Source: Pyronema omphalodes (Eukaryota > Ascomycota > Pezizomycetes > Pezizales > Pyronemataceae). Taken from it: a DNA stretch of 64,000 bases. The stretch covers positions 98,289 to 162,288 of the forward strand of contig JAJJXM010000091.1 of the NCBI GenBank assembly GCA_024516155.1, read 5' to 3'. This document shows, in pieces, positions 43,491 to 54,256 of the stretch. Numbering within the stretch: the first letter of the stretch is position 1; each line of letters opens with the position of its first letter. Below the pieces are notes generated by a model, which was not told the DNA's origin, ran no database searches, and saw only the letters and a list, made by a program, of their open reading frames with translations. The position numbers and the translations under genes were made by a program.

Positions 43491-45334
43491 ATGCTTCTAA
43501 TGACATGAATTCACTGTCCCTACGCGACGAGCGACTGAAGGCCAACAAACTAAACAAGTCCCGCTACGAAGACATTGATATTGACGACGCCCTGGCCTCG
43601 GCCTTTCTCGCCAAAGCAACTATAGACGATCCCGACGAGGCCATAGGTCCTGATCTGCTTGACGGCGACCCGACCTCTTACACCGCAGCAATCAAGAGCG
43701 CCCACCGGGACAACTGGAGAACTGCGATGCAAGAAGAATGGAACTCTTTACTGATAAACGAAACCTTCCAGGCCTTCAAATCAAATGACAATGCAGAGCC
43801 TCTCCGACCAGTGTCATCGCCTGATGCATTCGACAATCAAACATCCTACAGCGGCATCACTGTTCCCTTTGGATGCAAGCCCTTGAAGTGTCGATGGATT
43901 TACAAAACCAAATGCAACATTGACGGCAGGACAAAGTTCAAGGCCCGACTGGTAATAAAGGGTTATGAGCAAGTTCCAGGAATCGATTATGATGAGACAT
44001 ATGCACCTGTCTCCAAGCTAAGTACTCTACGTTACCTGCTAAGCTTATCTGCAACCAGGGGGTGGTCAGTCGATCAAATGGATGTTGTCACGGCCTTGCT
44101 CAACCCAGCCATTGACAACGACAGGACTTTCATGTCCATGCCTCCTGGCATCGAATGGCTCGATAAACGTCTATCAAAAACATCGACGGTCTGCCTGCTG
44201 AAAGCCCTGTACGGCCTAAAACAGGCACCCCGATTATGGTGGGCCCAGATTAATGACTTCCTTATGAAGCAAGGTTTCCGACAGGCACACGCCGACTCCA
44301 ACCTCTACCTCATGAAGGACGCATTTCTACTCTTATATGTCGATGATATCTTGATCTTCAATCTGACAAAACAGAGGATGGGCGTCAACATCAAGAAGGC
44401 CCTCAGTGCTCGCTTCAAAATGACAGATCTCGGAAAAGCGACTCGTTTTCTCGGCCTGGAGCTCGAATACTTGCCTGACAGAAGCATTGCCATCTCGCAG
44501 AAGCATTACATTGAGGGGGTGATTGCCAGATACGGTCTTCTTGAGGCCGCACCCACCTCTTCCCCAATGGACATTCACGTTGATCTTGAGAATACTGACT
44601 GCGAAGACAAGACCACTGATGAACAGCAAAAACGCCTGTATCTATCAATGGTCGGATCACTGATGTATGCAGCAATCGGAATTCGTCCTGACATCGCCTT
44701 CGCGGTGACTGCCCTCAGCCGATACAATCAGTCGCCTCTAGCCATGCACATGACCGCTGCCAAAAGGGTCATCCGATACTTGAAAGGTACGAAAAATTTG
44801 TCGATTATCTACAAGCGTAACCACGACATACCGCAGGACTGTTTGCGACTCTTCTCCGACAGCGACTGGGCCGGAAGTACAGCCAATCGGAAAAGCATCG
44901 GGGGGTGCGTAGTCCTTGCGCCAGGAGCGGACGGGCCGATCCACTGGAGCTCAAAGAAGCAGTCCGTCATCGCCCTCTCCACTCTTGAAGCCCAGTACAT
45001 TGCATGCAGCAATGTGACCCGTGAAGCGATCTGGTTCCGCCTATTGATGGACGACACCGAAGCCTGGGATAACAAAGTGCCGACCTGGGTCCGTTGCGAC
45101 AACATGGGAGCACTTCGCCTCCTTCAGACCGGCGTCATCAAGGCGAAAACAAAACACATCGATGTGAAGTTTCACCACTCGATCGACGAAGCTAGAAAGG
45201 GAACGGTATCGTTCGAATACACTGCGTCCAAAGAAAATGTCGCAGATGTCCTCACTAAACCGCTCCCTGGACCAACACACGCGTTGGCCGTGAAACTTCT
45301 AGGGATGGAAACGCTGAGTGATAATTATAATTAA
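43491..45334 (+). CDS. Copia reverse transcriptase-RNase H (second coding exon)
   Basis: Open frame of about 614 codons (ATG at 43505, 609 aa). RT: RWIYKTKCNIDG, KARLVIKGYEQ, DYDETYAPV, VDQMDVVTAL, LKALYGLKQAPR and active site LLYVDDIL. Connection and RNase H: GLELEYLPDRS, VGSLMYAAIGIRPDIAFAV, SDSDWAGSTANRKSIGG, STLEAQYIA and final ADVLTKPL. Synthesises element cDNA in the virus-like particle. It lacks its own 5' protein context unless joined to the upstream exon by splicing or readthrough. No internal stop. Confidence 0.9.
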
Positions 45335-45580
45335 TGGATTTGGTTTGAATGAATAAGTGTGTGTTTGTGATTGAAGTATGGCTACTGATTGCTGATAATG
45401 ATGATGATTGAATTGTGTTGTGATTATTTGGGTTGTTCTTCTTATGGGTTTTCACTTCTTCTTTTATGGATAATTGGGTATTTTCTTTTTCTATGGTATT
45501 GTTCTTGTTTTCTGTTATGATGGATTGTTATTTCTTCTTATTATTATGTTTGTAGCACCCGTCCTGAGACGAGGGGGTGT
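45335..45580 (+). other. Copia 3' untranslated region and polypurine tract
   Basis: T-rich non-coding sequence ending in the purine tract GAGGGGG (45572-45578) two bases before the 3' LTR; this would prime plus-strand DNA synthesis. Confidence 0.7.
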
Positions 45581-45740
45581 GTTGAAGTGCGCCTAAGGCC
45601 CTAGTGCTTAGGTGGAGGTGGACCACTCTCTATGTATAGGCACTCGCTTGCCCGTCTATGCCCGACTCCTCACGCTTGTTAATACATTCGGTCACCACCT
45701 CCACTTTCTTCTTCTCCTCGTGCCTGTGAGACCTTCGACA
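45581..45740 (+). repeat. Copia 3' LTR
   Basis: 160 bp, TGTTGAAGTG...TTCGACA, followed by the CATGG duplication at 45741-45745. Close match to the 5' LTR indicates a fairly recent insertion. Confidence 0.95.
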
Positions 45741-47256
45741 CATGGAAATACAGGTCGACGAGGAATTGTTAAGAGAAATTAAACAGAAGACAAGGGAGGA
45801 TCAGGAGATGCAGGAGATATTAATAAAATTACGGACTGGGGAGAAGATAGACGGGAAGGTAGCATTGGGACTTTGCGAAGAACGGGAGGGGCTGCTGCTG
45901 TATGAGGGGTTGATATGGGTACCAGACGACCATGGATTTCGGCTACCGCTCCTACATAACGACCATGATGCACTCGTTGCGGGACACCCGGGGCGGGCAA
46001 GGACCTTGGAGCTAATCAGTAGAAATTATTATTGGCCTCAGCAACGCCAATATGTCAACGGATATATAGACCACTGCGATACCCGCAAAAAGATGAAGCC
46101 AAATAGGCACGCTGCGTTCGGGCTCCTGAAACCCTTACAGCCACCAGCGAGGCCGTGGGATTCGGTGTCCATGGACTTTATCACCGGACTTTCGTCCGGA
46201 GGAGGGAACAACGCCCTATGGGTAATTGTGGATCGATTCACAAAGATGGCTCACTTCGTTGCCTGTACGGACAGGATGGGGCCGAAGGAACTGGCGGATG
46301 GATTCCTGAGGCATGTGGTCAGGGCCCACGGACTTCCTAATCATATTGTCTCAGACCGCGGGTCTGTATTTACTTCAACGTTTTGGAAACGAGTGATGGG
46401 GGCAATGGGGACGACGAGAAACCTCAGCACCGCATTCCACCCAGAGACCGACGGGCAGACCCAACGCACGAACGCTACCCTCGAACTGTACCCGCGGGCG
46501 TACTGCAATCACCAGCAGGATGACTGGGAAAAACTACTCCCAATGGCGGAGTTTTGCTATAACAACACTCAATCCGAGACAACGAAGGTTACCCCCTTTT
46601 TCACGAATCATGGGTATCATCCGCGGTTTGCACCCAGCCTGGGAAGAATAGAAGGAGGATTCCCGGAGGTGGCGGAATACGTCTCAGCCCTCACCAACCT
46701 CCACCGGGAACTACAGGCAGAAATCAGATATGCACAGGCTGACCAGGCAGAACAGGCAAATTGGAAAAGACACCCGGATCCTGTGCTGAGGGAGGGGGAT
46801 AGGGTGTGGTTGCGGAGGAAAAATGTGAAAACAACTCGCCCATCCAGCAAGTTGGATTACAAGCTGATGGGACCATACACCATCCTCGAGCGCATGGGAA
46901 CAAAAGCGTATAAGTTGGACCTCCCCGCCAGTGTGAAAATACACCCCGTATTCCACATATCATTGCTTGAGCTGGCTCAACCTACTCTTACACCGATCCC
47001 CGGGCACGTCCAACCTCCTCCCCCACCAATTATCATTGAAGACGAAGAGGAATGGGAAGTGGAGGAGATAGTTGATTCCCGCTACCATCGAAATAGACTC
47101 CAGTATCGTGTACGGTGGACGGGATTCCCTGATCCCGACCGGACTCGGTACCCCTCGGAGAACTTCACGAATTTCCCCGACGCTATCCGACGATTTCCCA
47201 AGACCTACCCAAGAAAACCGGCCCGAAGGTTGAAAGAACCATGGCCAGCCCCATAA
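45741..47256 (+). pseudogene. pol: Gypsy B pol, second part: integrase and chromodomain
   Basis: Open for 504 codons after the Copia insertion. Zinc-binding region H(x3-4)H...C, but the second cysteine pair is damaged (CDTRKK instead of CDTCNR). Integrase core: SMDFITGL (D), SDRGSVF (D), then 35 residues later Gln in DGQTQRTN where the catalytic Glu is expected. Towards the end the chromodomain WEVEEIVDSRYHRNRLQYRVRW-type block marks a chromovirus, a domain that steers insertion to modified histones. The missing Glu makes this integrase presumably inactive. Confidence 0.9.
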
Positions 47257-47804
47257 ACCCCGAGAACGACCAACACTCCAGCGGCTGGTACCACCAGGAC
47301 GCCCCCCCACCGACAACCCCGTATCCCCCACACGATGCCCAACACTGGACCTTTTGCTACGACGACTACTGCGCCACACATCCACGATTGAAAGAGAACC
47401 ACAACTATTTTCCAACCGCTGGACGGGAAGGAACAAACGGATGTAACTGCGGACGCATGCACGATCCCGAGTTAGAAGCGGTGATCCGGAGGAAACATCT
47501 GGATGTTCGGAAGGCCTGTCGGGCCTGGCAGCGGGGACAGAGGGTCTGCTACGACTGCGGGTTTCTGGTAAACATGGACAGCCATGAAGCCAGATGCGGC
47601 GCGACGGGGCCAGCGCGCTCCTCAACACCTCCCGCCCCGACACCGGATGAACCAACTCCTGTTCCGCAGAAGGACCAACAACACCCCAACGGGGAACAGC
47701 CACCAACAGCACCCGAGCTGGCCTCGGAAACCTCGAGCGAGACTTTGATGGGGAAGAGCTACGTCCCTGTCTACCTCATGTCCCCGAACAGGGACCCTGA
47801 ATGA
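47241..47804 (+). CDS. Third ORF of Gypsy B, Cys/His-rich protein of unknown function
   Basis: 187 codons, starting 16 nt before the pol stop in another frame (ACCATGG context). Seen: a proline-rich start; FCYDDYCATH; CNCGRMH; a helical E/R-rich stretch (LEAVIRRKHLDVRKACRAWQRG); CYDCGFLVNMDSHEARC (a C-x2-C...H-x3-C arrangement that could bind zinc); then a Pro/Thr/Ser-rich tail. It occupies the place where env or accessory genes sit in other LTR elements. No signal peptide or membrane span is visible, so it is not env-like. It is intact although gag and pol are broken. Confidence 0.6.
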   Translation: MASPINPENDQHSSGWYHQDAPPPTTPYPPHDAQHWTFCYDDYCATHPRLKENHNYFPTAGREGTNGCNCGRMHDPELEAVIRRKHLDVRKACRAWQRGQRVCYDCGFLVNMDSHEARCGATGPARSSTPPAPTPDEPTPVPQKDQQHPNGEQPPTAPELASETSSETLMGKSYVPVYLMSPNRDPE

Positions 47805-48057
47805 CTCGCGATAAACCTCTCCTTTTACGGACCACCCACTGGAAAGGAAGAGGCACCACCGCCGAACCACACCCCACCGCCATTCGAGGGGTCCTCGTTG
47901 CCGCAGCACTCCAGCACTGGGTTCGCAGGAGACTCTCCCCGCCGCCAACGATTATCCGGCAGATGCCGCCGCCAGAACCGCAATTACCGTCGCCAGCGAC
48001 AACCCCGACCTCGTCCCCATGGGGAACCTCAGACAAGCCTCGTCGGAGTCTTGGCCT

Positions 48058-48068
48058 GGAGGGGGGAG
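48058..48068 (+). promoter_or_regulatory. Polypurine tract of Gypsy B
   Basis: GGAGGGGGGAG four bases before the 3' LTR (TGTCACGAACC at 48073), the normal plus-strand primer position. Confidence 0.75.
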
Positions 48069-48072
48069 CTAC

Positions 48073-48549
48073 TGTCACGAACCGCTAAAGATATGCTTCG
48101 GGGGGGAATTGTAACCACAGCCAGGCTGTGGTTCGTGGGTGTGACACTGGGGATGGCGTACGTCACGGTTAGGGTTTGAGCGAGGAGGTGGAGCTAGGGC
48201 TAGGCGAGGAGAGTTAAGGTTTGAGCAGAGGACAAGGGGGTAAGTGCGGGATGGAACGAGGAGGGTTTCCTCGGGGTTTGGAATACGGTTTTGTATTGTG
48301 TTTTGCTTATGTTTCGTATCATGTTTTGATTATGTTTTGTATTGTGTTTTGTTTATGTTTTGTATTGTGTTTTGTTTATGTTTTAGTTAGGTTTGGGAGT
48401 CACGGTGGAGCGAAGGGTGTCTCATGATGGATGGAATATCTGCGGGTCGGATAAATTGGGAAATCACATGAGCATAGGAACGAAGGTATATAAGGGGACA
48501 TTTGTATTTCATTAGTTTAGTACGCAATCAATTATCTATCTACACAATC
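48073..48549 (+). repeat. 3' LTR of Gypsy B, first part
   Basis: Starts TGTCACGAACCGC and matches the 5' LTR up to ATCTACACAATC, where the hAT element enters. It has one extra 23-bp GT/TA-rich repeat unit relative to the 5' LTR, and the TATATAAGG box near 48,488. Confidence 0.95.
48542..48549. repeat. hAT target-site duplication (left)
   Basis: ACACAATC, equal to 51990-51997. Eight bases is diagnostic of the hAT superfamily, and the restored LTR matches the uninterrupted 5' LTR. Confidence 0.97.
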
Positions 48550-51500
48550 CAGAGCTCCCCACGGTCCGTCCGGTCCAGTCCTGGCTGCGGACTGGACTGG
48601 ACTACATATCACAGTCCGGTTCGGCGCTTGGACTGGGACTGGCAGTCGTTTCAAAACTGTGGACCGGACCGCCTGTGGGTCACTATAGGTGACCGCCTCA
48701 GCACAACCTATTACTCGCAGGTGACCGTGGGTGACTGCAGGCGACTGCATGTCAGGTTTTGCCCACGCAAAAAATTGCAACAGCAATGTGGGTAATATCT
48801 AGTGCTATGAACTTTTTTGATGATGATTTTAGAGCAGATAAGCAAAAGATCACTAAGTTTACAAATTTTCTATGCCTATTTCTGTGAATTTTTCGATATT
48901 TTCCCTAATATTTCCCATCCTTTTCACAACAAAAAATTGCTTCGTTATGTAGCTATCGTTGTCTTCGACAGCGCCGAGAGCATATCATCGAGGTCACTTA
49001 ACTGAGTTGATGCTGCGGTAATAAGACCATCTCTTGACCAACTTTTCAGGCATTCCAAAGCACTGATAGCGTCATCACTGAGGCTGCAGCGGCGGTCGCT
49101 AATAGTAAGTTTAGCACCGCTGAAAACACGCTCTGGCTCAGCAGACATGGCCGGTATGGTTAAATATTCCAGCGCCATACGTGCTAGGTCCTTCCAACGT
49201 GCTTCTGAACGCTTAGAAACCCAGTATTGAATGACCCTTTTCCCTAAATGATCTTCAAGAGGAGGCTCCCGTTGGGAAGCATTTATAGCATCCCGAGACT
49301 GACTGTCAGAAGCCTGTAGCCAGCGCCGTCTGCATCTCCAACGGGGAAGAGCTGGGTCATCATCATCATCCCCAGCATCCTGCTCAGCATGAATTCCTCT
49401 CCCTTGCCCTCTATATGATGTCCTCCAAATCTGATTCACCGTGAATTCTGCCCGCTCAATCCAGTCCGGCTTATCTTCCCATTCTTGTTGAAACCATGCA
49501 AGTTTCATTGTAGGATCGAGGGCAACAGCTACTACGTATGCAGGACATCTATCTGTGAGTCTGTAATATCTAGTTAAAGTTCCATAAGTTAGCCCACAAA
49601 TAACAGAGAAAAGTCTTGCATGAGGGAACAAACTTATCAAGAATATCCCAGGCGTTGTTGATCATCGTGATCAGGTGTCCGCTGTTCCCCTCTACAGAAT
49701 AGAATCTCTTCGCATTCTCCAAGTCTGACAATAGCTCATCCATTGCAGGCAAAATATCTGCAACGTAACCATTGCAATACTTCTTCTGCAGACGATTTGT
49801 CCACATTTTGAATGGCCCCAGTAGTTTCATAACACACCCAATTACCTCCCAATCATCCGGTCTCAATTCGTCATGTTGAAATGCTGCGGCTGACCCATTT
49901 CCTTCCCCATTCTCATTCATCCGGATAGCTGTCCCCACAAAATCTTCAATAGCTTCTCTGAGTCGAAAGGCTCTTTTGATAGCCTCATAATCACTAGACC
50001 AGCGAGTTATGTTGCCAACAAACAGGGTGAAAACTGTCTTATTAGGATTAACTTGCTTAACAAGCCTAGCAAAGCGTTCCCTCCGCTGCGGGGTTTTCCT
50101 GATGTAGTTGCAAATATTATGTAGTTTTCCCAATGGACCCTTCGCCCTCCATTCCAACAACCTTGCTATATTCTCTGCGGCATCACTGCTTTCCTCATCT
50201 GGATAACCCCCGTGTATTTGTATTTCGAATGCCTCAACATTGTTACCCCAGAGAAAGGCCTTTACAGCTAGATTCAAGACATGTCCAAAGCATCTCAGTC
50301 GGTCTTGATCTGGATCAAAAGAGGGATATCCTGCGTCACTAAGCCTCCGTGATATCTCCCTTGATGCTGTATCATTGTTACTAGCATTGTCCACATTGAA
50401 TTTTCGTACAAGATGATGGATCTCATATTCATCCAATGTAGTCCAGAAATGTTCCGCTTGATTGATACCACTATGTTCACCTTGGAAACGATGAAGGGAT
50501 AGAAGGGCTGTGTGTAGAGTTCCTTGAGGGTCAAGCCAATGGGCCACAATTGCCTGATGAGCATTGTGGTTGGGTCCGCTCCACCTATCAAAGCTGAAAT
50601 GGATATTGACCTCGGATTTTCTGAGTGTAGCCTTCAGCTCAGCCTTCATATGGTTGTAGAGGGTGAGAATATATCGGCGGATGGTATCACCGCTCCAGGG
50701 TAGGGTTCGTTCGATTGCAGTATAATCCTCTTTCTAATTCAAATTATCCGTTAGTCCACAGTATAATCATTAAGGACTGAGTGGAAACTAGATTCGATGT
50801 TATGATGGTATAGATGGCAGGAGTTCACTCACGATCGCAGCGCAATATGTCAACAACCTTCTAAATGAAGGATTCTCACAGGCCCGGAAGCTGATATTTT
50901 CCTCATAAATCCAGGTTGCTAGACATAGTTGAAATATGTCTGCATTGAATTGCAATTTCGGTTCTTTTTCCCCAAAGGCAGCAGCAATTATCTGTTGATG
51001 ATGAGAAGATGCTTTAGGACGGACAGGACCATCAGGCCCAATACGATGGGTGTCAAGCAGGTGAAGGCGTGGATTTTTGGTAGAAGTTATTGCAAATATT
51101 ACTGCAGTTTTTTCGTTGGGGCCTATATTTTTTCAGCGGAAGTGAGATGTGCTGAGGGAATAAAATAACCTACAACGATTACAACGCCATCTGGATTGCC
51201 CTGCAACTTGTACCTCACAACCATTTTGTGGCAGCGAAATATGGCTCTTCCGTGACTTTCTCTTCCCGAGGAAAATATTAGGAACCCTGACTTCCTCACA
51301 ACCATCCACTGCAACCGGATTGCTGTCGAGAGTAGGGGTGAATAGCTTGCTATCGAGTGTTGAGAGTCCAGAGGAGAGAGTGCTGGGAATTGTTGAGAGA
51401 CCGGAGGAGACTGTGCTTTGGCTTTCACAGACATCTTGCTCACTAGCTAAAGACACCTGCGACGACGTGAAGTATTGGGAGCCGGGAATATCCATGTTTG

Positions 51501-51989
51501 TAAAACAATAGATGTAGCAAGAGGTGCTGTCAGTAAAAAAGGACAACTGCGAGGAGGTTTAAATAGGGAGATTTTCACCGTACCGGACAAAGAGGGAAAA
51601 TAGTAAGCTGTTGTAGTTGGAGGAATGATTGCAAATACTTTCCTTGTGGAGGTCTGGAGGATCGGGTGGCCTACCGAGCGTGGCGGAACATCTGCCAGGA
51701 GAAAGAAATTTTTTCGGTGAAGGGCAGTGGCTCCACCATTGAGCGGCAAGCGGCAATTCTGTGGCTCAGCTTGCTTTATGAGCGTTCCCTCCTTGTTTTG
51801 ATTCACTAGTGCCTGGCTTGAAGCGAAAACCCGCGGTCCGGCAGTCACCTGCGGTCCGGTCCAGTCTTTTTTTCCTCGAGACCTGGACTGGACTATATAG
51901 CCGCAGTCCTTGAAAACATTGGACTGGACTGGACTACACCATGTAGTCCGGTCCAGTCCGCGATCCTGGACGGACCATGGGGAGCTCTG
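48550..51989 (-). mobile_element. hAT DNA transposon, apparently complete, nested in the Gypsy B 3' LTR
   Basis: 3,440 bp. Terminal inverted repeats start CAGAGCTCCCCA at both ends (about 22 bp with one or two mismatches), flanked by the 8-bp duplication. Inside both ends are many copies of GGACTGGACT / GGTCCGGTCCAGTCC-type words (48,572-48,670 and 51,835-51,965), the subterminal transposase-binding type of repeat. It carries one minus-strand transposase gene with four exons and no disabling mutation found. It is therefore a candidate autonomous, recently active element and the last insertion into this nest. Confidence 0.95.
48945..51495 (-). CDS. hAT transposase
   Basis: Exons on the minus strand: 51495-51174, 51122-50833, 50733-49634 and 49569-48945. 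Introns are 51, 99 and 64 bp with GT-AG ends, and the phases agree; 2,337 nt, 778 aa. An in-frame ATG at 51546 would add 17 residues. Exon 1-2 junction builds a BED-type zinc finger (WRCNRC...HLLDTH). Catalytic core: FDRWSGPNHNA (first D), VDNASNND (second D), CFGHVLNLAVKAFL. C-terminal hAT dimerisation block: DLARMALEYLTIPAMSAEPERVFS (catalytic E) and ISDRRCSLSDDAISALECLKSW. Cuts and pastes the element in the nucleus. All recognised motifs are intact. Confidence 0.9.
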
Positions 51990-51997
51990 ACACAATC
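51990..51997. repeat. hAT target-site duplication (right)
   Basis: ACACAATC, second copy. Confidence 0.97.
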
Positions 51998-52267
51998 CTA
52001 TCTACACACTGAAGTTCTATCATCTAACCGTGACCACAAACCCAGCCCATCCCAACCTACTTACCCATCCCGAATACTCACCTATTCTCTCACCAAGACC
52101 AACCCTTGACGATTATACCAAAGGCAACGCTGCAGGGACATCCCGTGTACGAGGTAAGTACTGCCTGAGCCCGCGAGTAACTCACCTAGAAGTCCAGAGC
52201 CGAACCCGATTGCATAGCAATCTGACCGTTGTATCGCCTGTCGACTGTGTGTAGCCGGATTCTGACA
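51998..52267 (+). repeat. 3' LTR of Gypsy B, second part
   Basis: Continues from CTATCTACACACTGAAG and ends CCGGATTCTGACA. The CGGAG at 52268-52272 is the right target duplication, matching 35598-35602. Confidence 0.95.
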
Positions 52268-52272
52268 CGGAG

Positions 52273-53756
52273 CCTAGCCTAGCCCTGTACCCCCAGTAGT
52301 CTTCAGCGTGTCCTTCGAACTCCCGTTCAGGTTCCTGACAGCTCTGCCTCTGCATATTTATGATGAACATTGTGGGGTATAGTGGCAGAGGGCGCCGTCA
52401 AGAATTTCCTTCTACACAGCACCATCTATTCTTCTGGTACGTTGACCTGGATATTAGTGTGCGCTAAACGGTCCCAACATTGTAATTGTGATCTTCATTC
52501 GGGCTGTTGCCTACATCTGAATTGATGTAGCATTACCTATGATATCGAAAAGTTCCGAATATCCATTCATGAATATGCTGACAATGATGGAAACACGATG
52601 ATGGATCGAGTGCACTTGAGACGATTGCACGATGGGAGGTCGAAATATTCCCAACAGACCTCACAGCCGGGATTGAAACCTCGCGTTATACCTTGAGGAT
52701 AGCACTTATTGTAAGCATTCCTGCGGGGACAAAATACTTCATCATTCATGTCATTGGTAGCAATAAGTTGCAACCTAGGAATTCTACCTCACCAATGTTA
52801 CTGCCATAATAACAAAAACAATAAAAATAAAATATCATTACACAGAAACTAACATCATCCATCATTGAACACAACATCAGGCAAAACTTTTAATCCAAAA
52901 TGACTAAGGCAATCAAAATGAAATTCTTCGGAAGACAAACAGACATCATTCATCGTTGAACATAACATCATGAAAAAGTCCCCATCTGCAATGACTGACA
53001 CAAGTAAAAAAAAAACATCAATGAAGAAAAATCAACATCATTCCTCGATGTTCATAAGACCGTGAACAACCCTCATCTCAAAATCAGAAAACTGACACCC
53101 AAAACACACACAACATACATGCTAGACAACATTTTCCGAGGACAAAAACACGACTCCAGAACTACCATTCAATCGGGAACGGTCTCACTTATTTCCCTAC
53201 CAGGCGAATTGGAAAAAAGCCAACCAAAGAAAAATGATAGAAGGAATACTACCGAAATGAACCAGGTAAGACTGCAAAGTGTTAAGGATCGGCCTCGACC
53301 ACACCCAACGAACGCGCCGAAACCATCAAACAAAGCAAAAATCAATTTGAAAAGCCACTTTCACTCACTGATATCGTTGCTGGTTGTTTCTTGGGAAGCA
53401 CTGGCAGTCTGCATTGGCAAAGAAGATGGCTCAGAGCCTCGTTGTTTGTTGTTTCGTGAAAATGTGGGTCCCCAATGCCTTCCATGCTAGCTTTATCCCC
53501 GGGGCACCTGTGCGACGGGGATCACTGCCACAATTCATGGTATTCCCTGGGGAACGGAAAGTCATATGACTCAGAAGGATCGAAAGTGATCCTAACTGAT
53601 TGTGAATGCGAATAATTTCACTGCACACAGCAATGATCGCATTTTGTGGGAAATGGAGGTGCAGCCAATCCTCCCTTAGTAGATGAATAACAATGAAGGG
53701 AAAACGTTCTCAGTTGGTTCTCTGTGTCAGATCGGTCGCCCACAGTTGCTATGATC
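52273..53756. other. Intergenic, A/C-rich low-complexity sequence
   Basis: From about 52,800 to 53,110 the sequence is A-rich with a degenerate tandem unit of about 92 bp (CATCAT.CATC.TTGAACA...AACATCA). A 142-codon plus-strand frame at 53062-53490 lies in this biased sequence and has no recognised domain. Nothing else supported. Confidence 0.45.
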
Positions 53757-54256
53757 TCAAAGCTCCTCCAATAGGTAATGTCGGAACCCATAATCAGAAA
53801 TTTTTGAACACACGTACCAGTCCCTTGGGTAACTGCTGGTGATGGTTTCGGGAGTCCCGAAATATACTGCTGATTTTTCGGCTTTTCTGCAACACGACGA
53901 ACTCTTGTCAGCCAGGGGAAATCGGCATGTCATGGGGGAACTTACGGATGACCCAGAAAAGATCTCATATGCCACACGACATTGGTTTCATTTCTCCCTG
54001 TCGTATTATACGAAATGAAATGCCCATGAACTGACCATAGACTATTCTCTGGCAGTTGCTCCTGAAGATCGTAGGACCAATGACGGAGGGTTGCCTTTAT
54101 TGGCATAGTGAATTCCAGACCAGCAATAGAATTATCATCAACAAAAACAGGAGCTTCCAGTTTCCGCAATTGGCTAACCTCGGTCACATCATTGGTCGTA
54201 GGTACAGCCTGAGCAAGCATCAAGGGCCCATGAACAACAACACTATGGTAGACCAT
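53757..54256 (-). CDS. Uncharacterised two-exon gene or gene remnant
   Basis: Exon 54256-53946 and exon 53886-53757 join across a 59-bp GTAAGT...TTGCAG intron in correct phase (codon split CC/A) to give 146 aa: start MVYHSVVVHGPLML, then LEFTMPIKATLRHWSYDL, SLWSVHGHFISYNTTGRNE, YFGTPETITSSYPRDW. The frame is also open about 50 codons upstream of this ATG, so the true start may be further right. No family is recognised. The good splice junction argues for a real, possibly recent gene. The frame at 54334-54843 may be an earlier exon. Confidence 0.35.

Larger units (their letters stand above)
40298..45740 (+). mobile_element. Ty1/Copia retrotransposon nested in Gypsy B pol
   Basis: 5,443 bp with short LTRs (161 and 160 bp), a 5-bp CATGG target duplication, a primer-binding site, one Gag-Pol frame (protease-integrase-RT-RNase H order diagnostic of Copia), an internal intron and a purine tract (GAGGGGG at 45572-45578) before the 3' LTR. 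Four stop codons interrupt the first half of the frame; the RT-RNase H half is open. Confidence 0.95.
35603..52267 (+). mobile_element. Ty3/Gypsy retrotransposon B (chromovirus), carrying nested Copia and hAT insertions
   Basis: Same family as element A but in the opposite orientation. Bounded by CGGAG duplications (35598-35602 and 52268-52272). Without its passengers it would be about 7.8 kb: 5' LTR, gag, pol (protease, RT, RNase H, integrase, chromodomain), a third ORF, polypurine tract, 3' LTR. Copia (40,298-45,740) interrupts pol just after the RNase H/tether region and hAT (48,550-51,989) interrupts the 3' LTR. Stops and frameshifts in gag and pol make it defective. Confidence 0.95.

Noticed and set aside
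47801..48088. Fourth ORF in Gypsy B, overlapping ORF3 stop by ATGA
   Set aside because: Runs straight into the 3' LTR and has no recognised feature; most likely chance in GC-rich sequence.
52800..53100. CRISPR-like or satellite repeat in A-rich sequence
   Set aside because: Only about two degenerate copies of a roughly 92-bp unit; no regular spacers, and the organism is a fungus.
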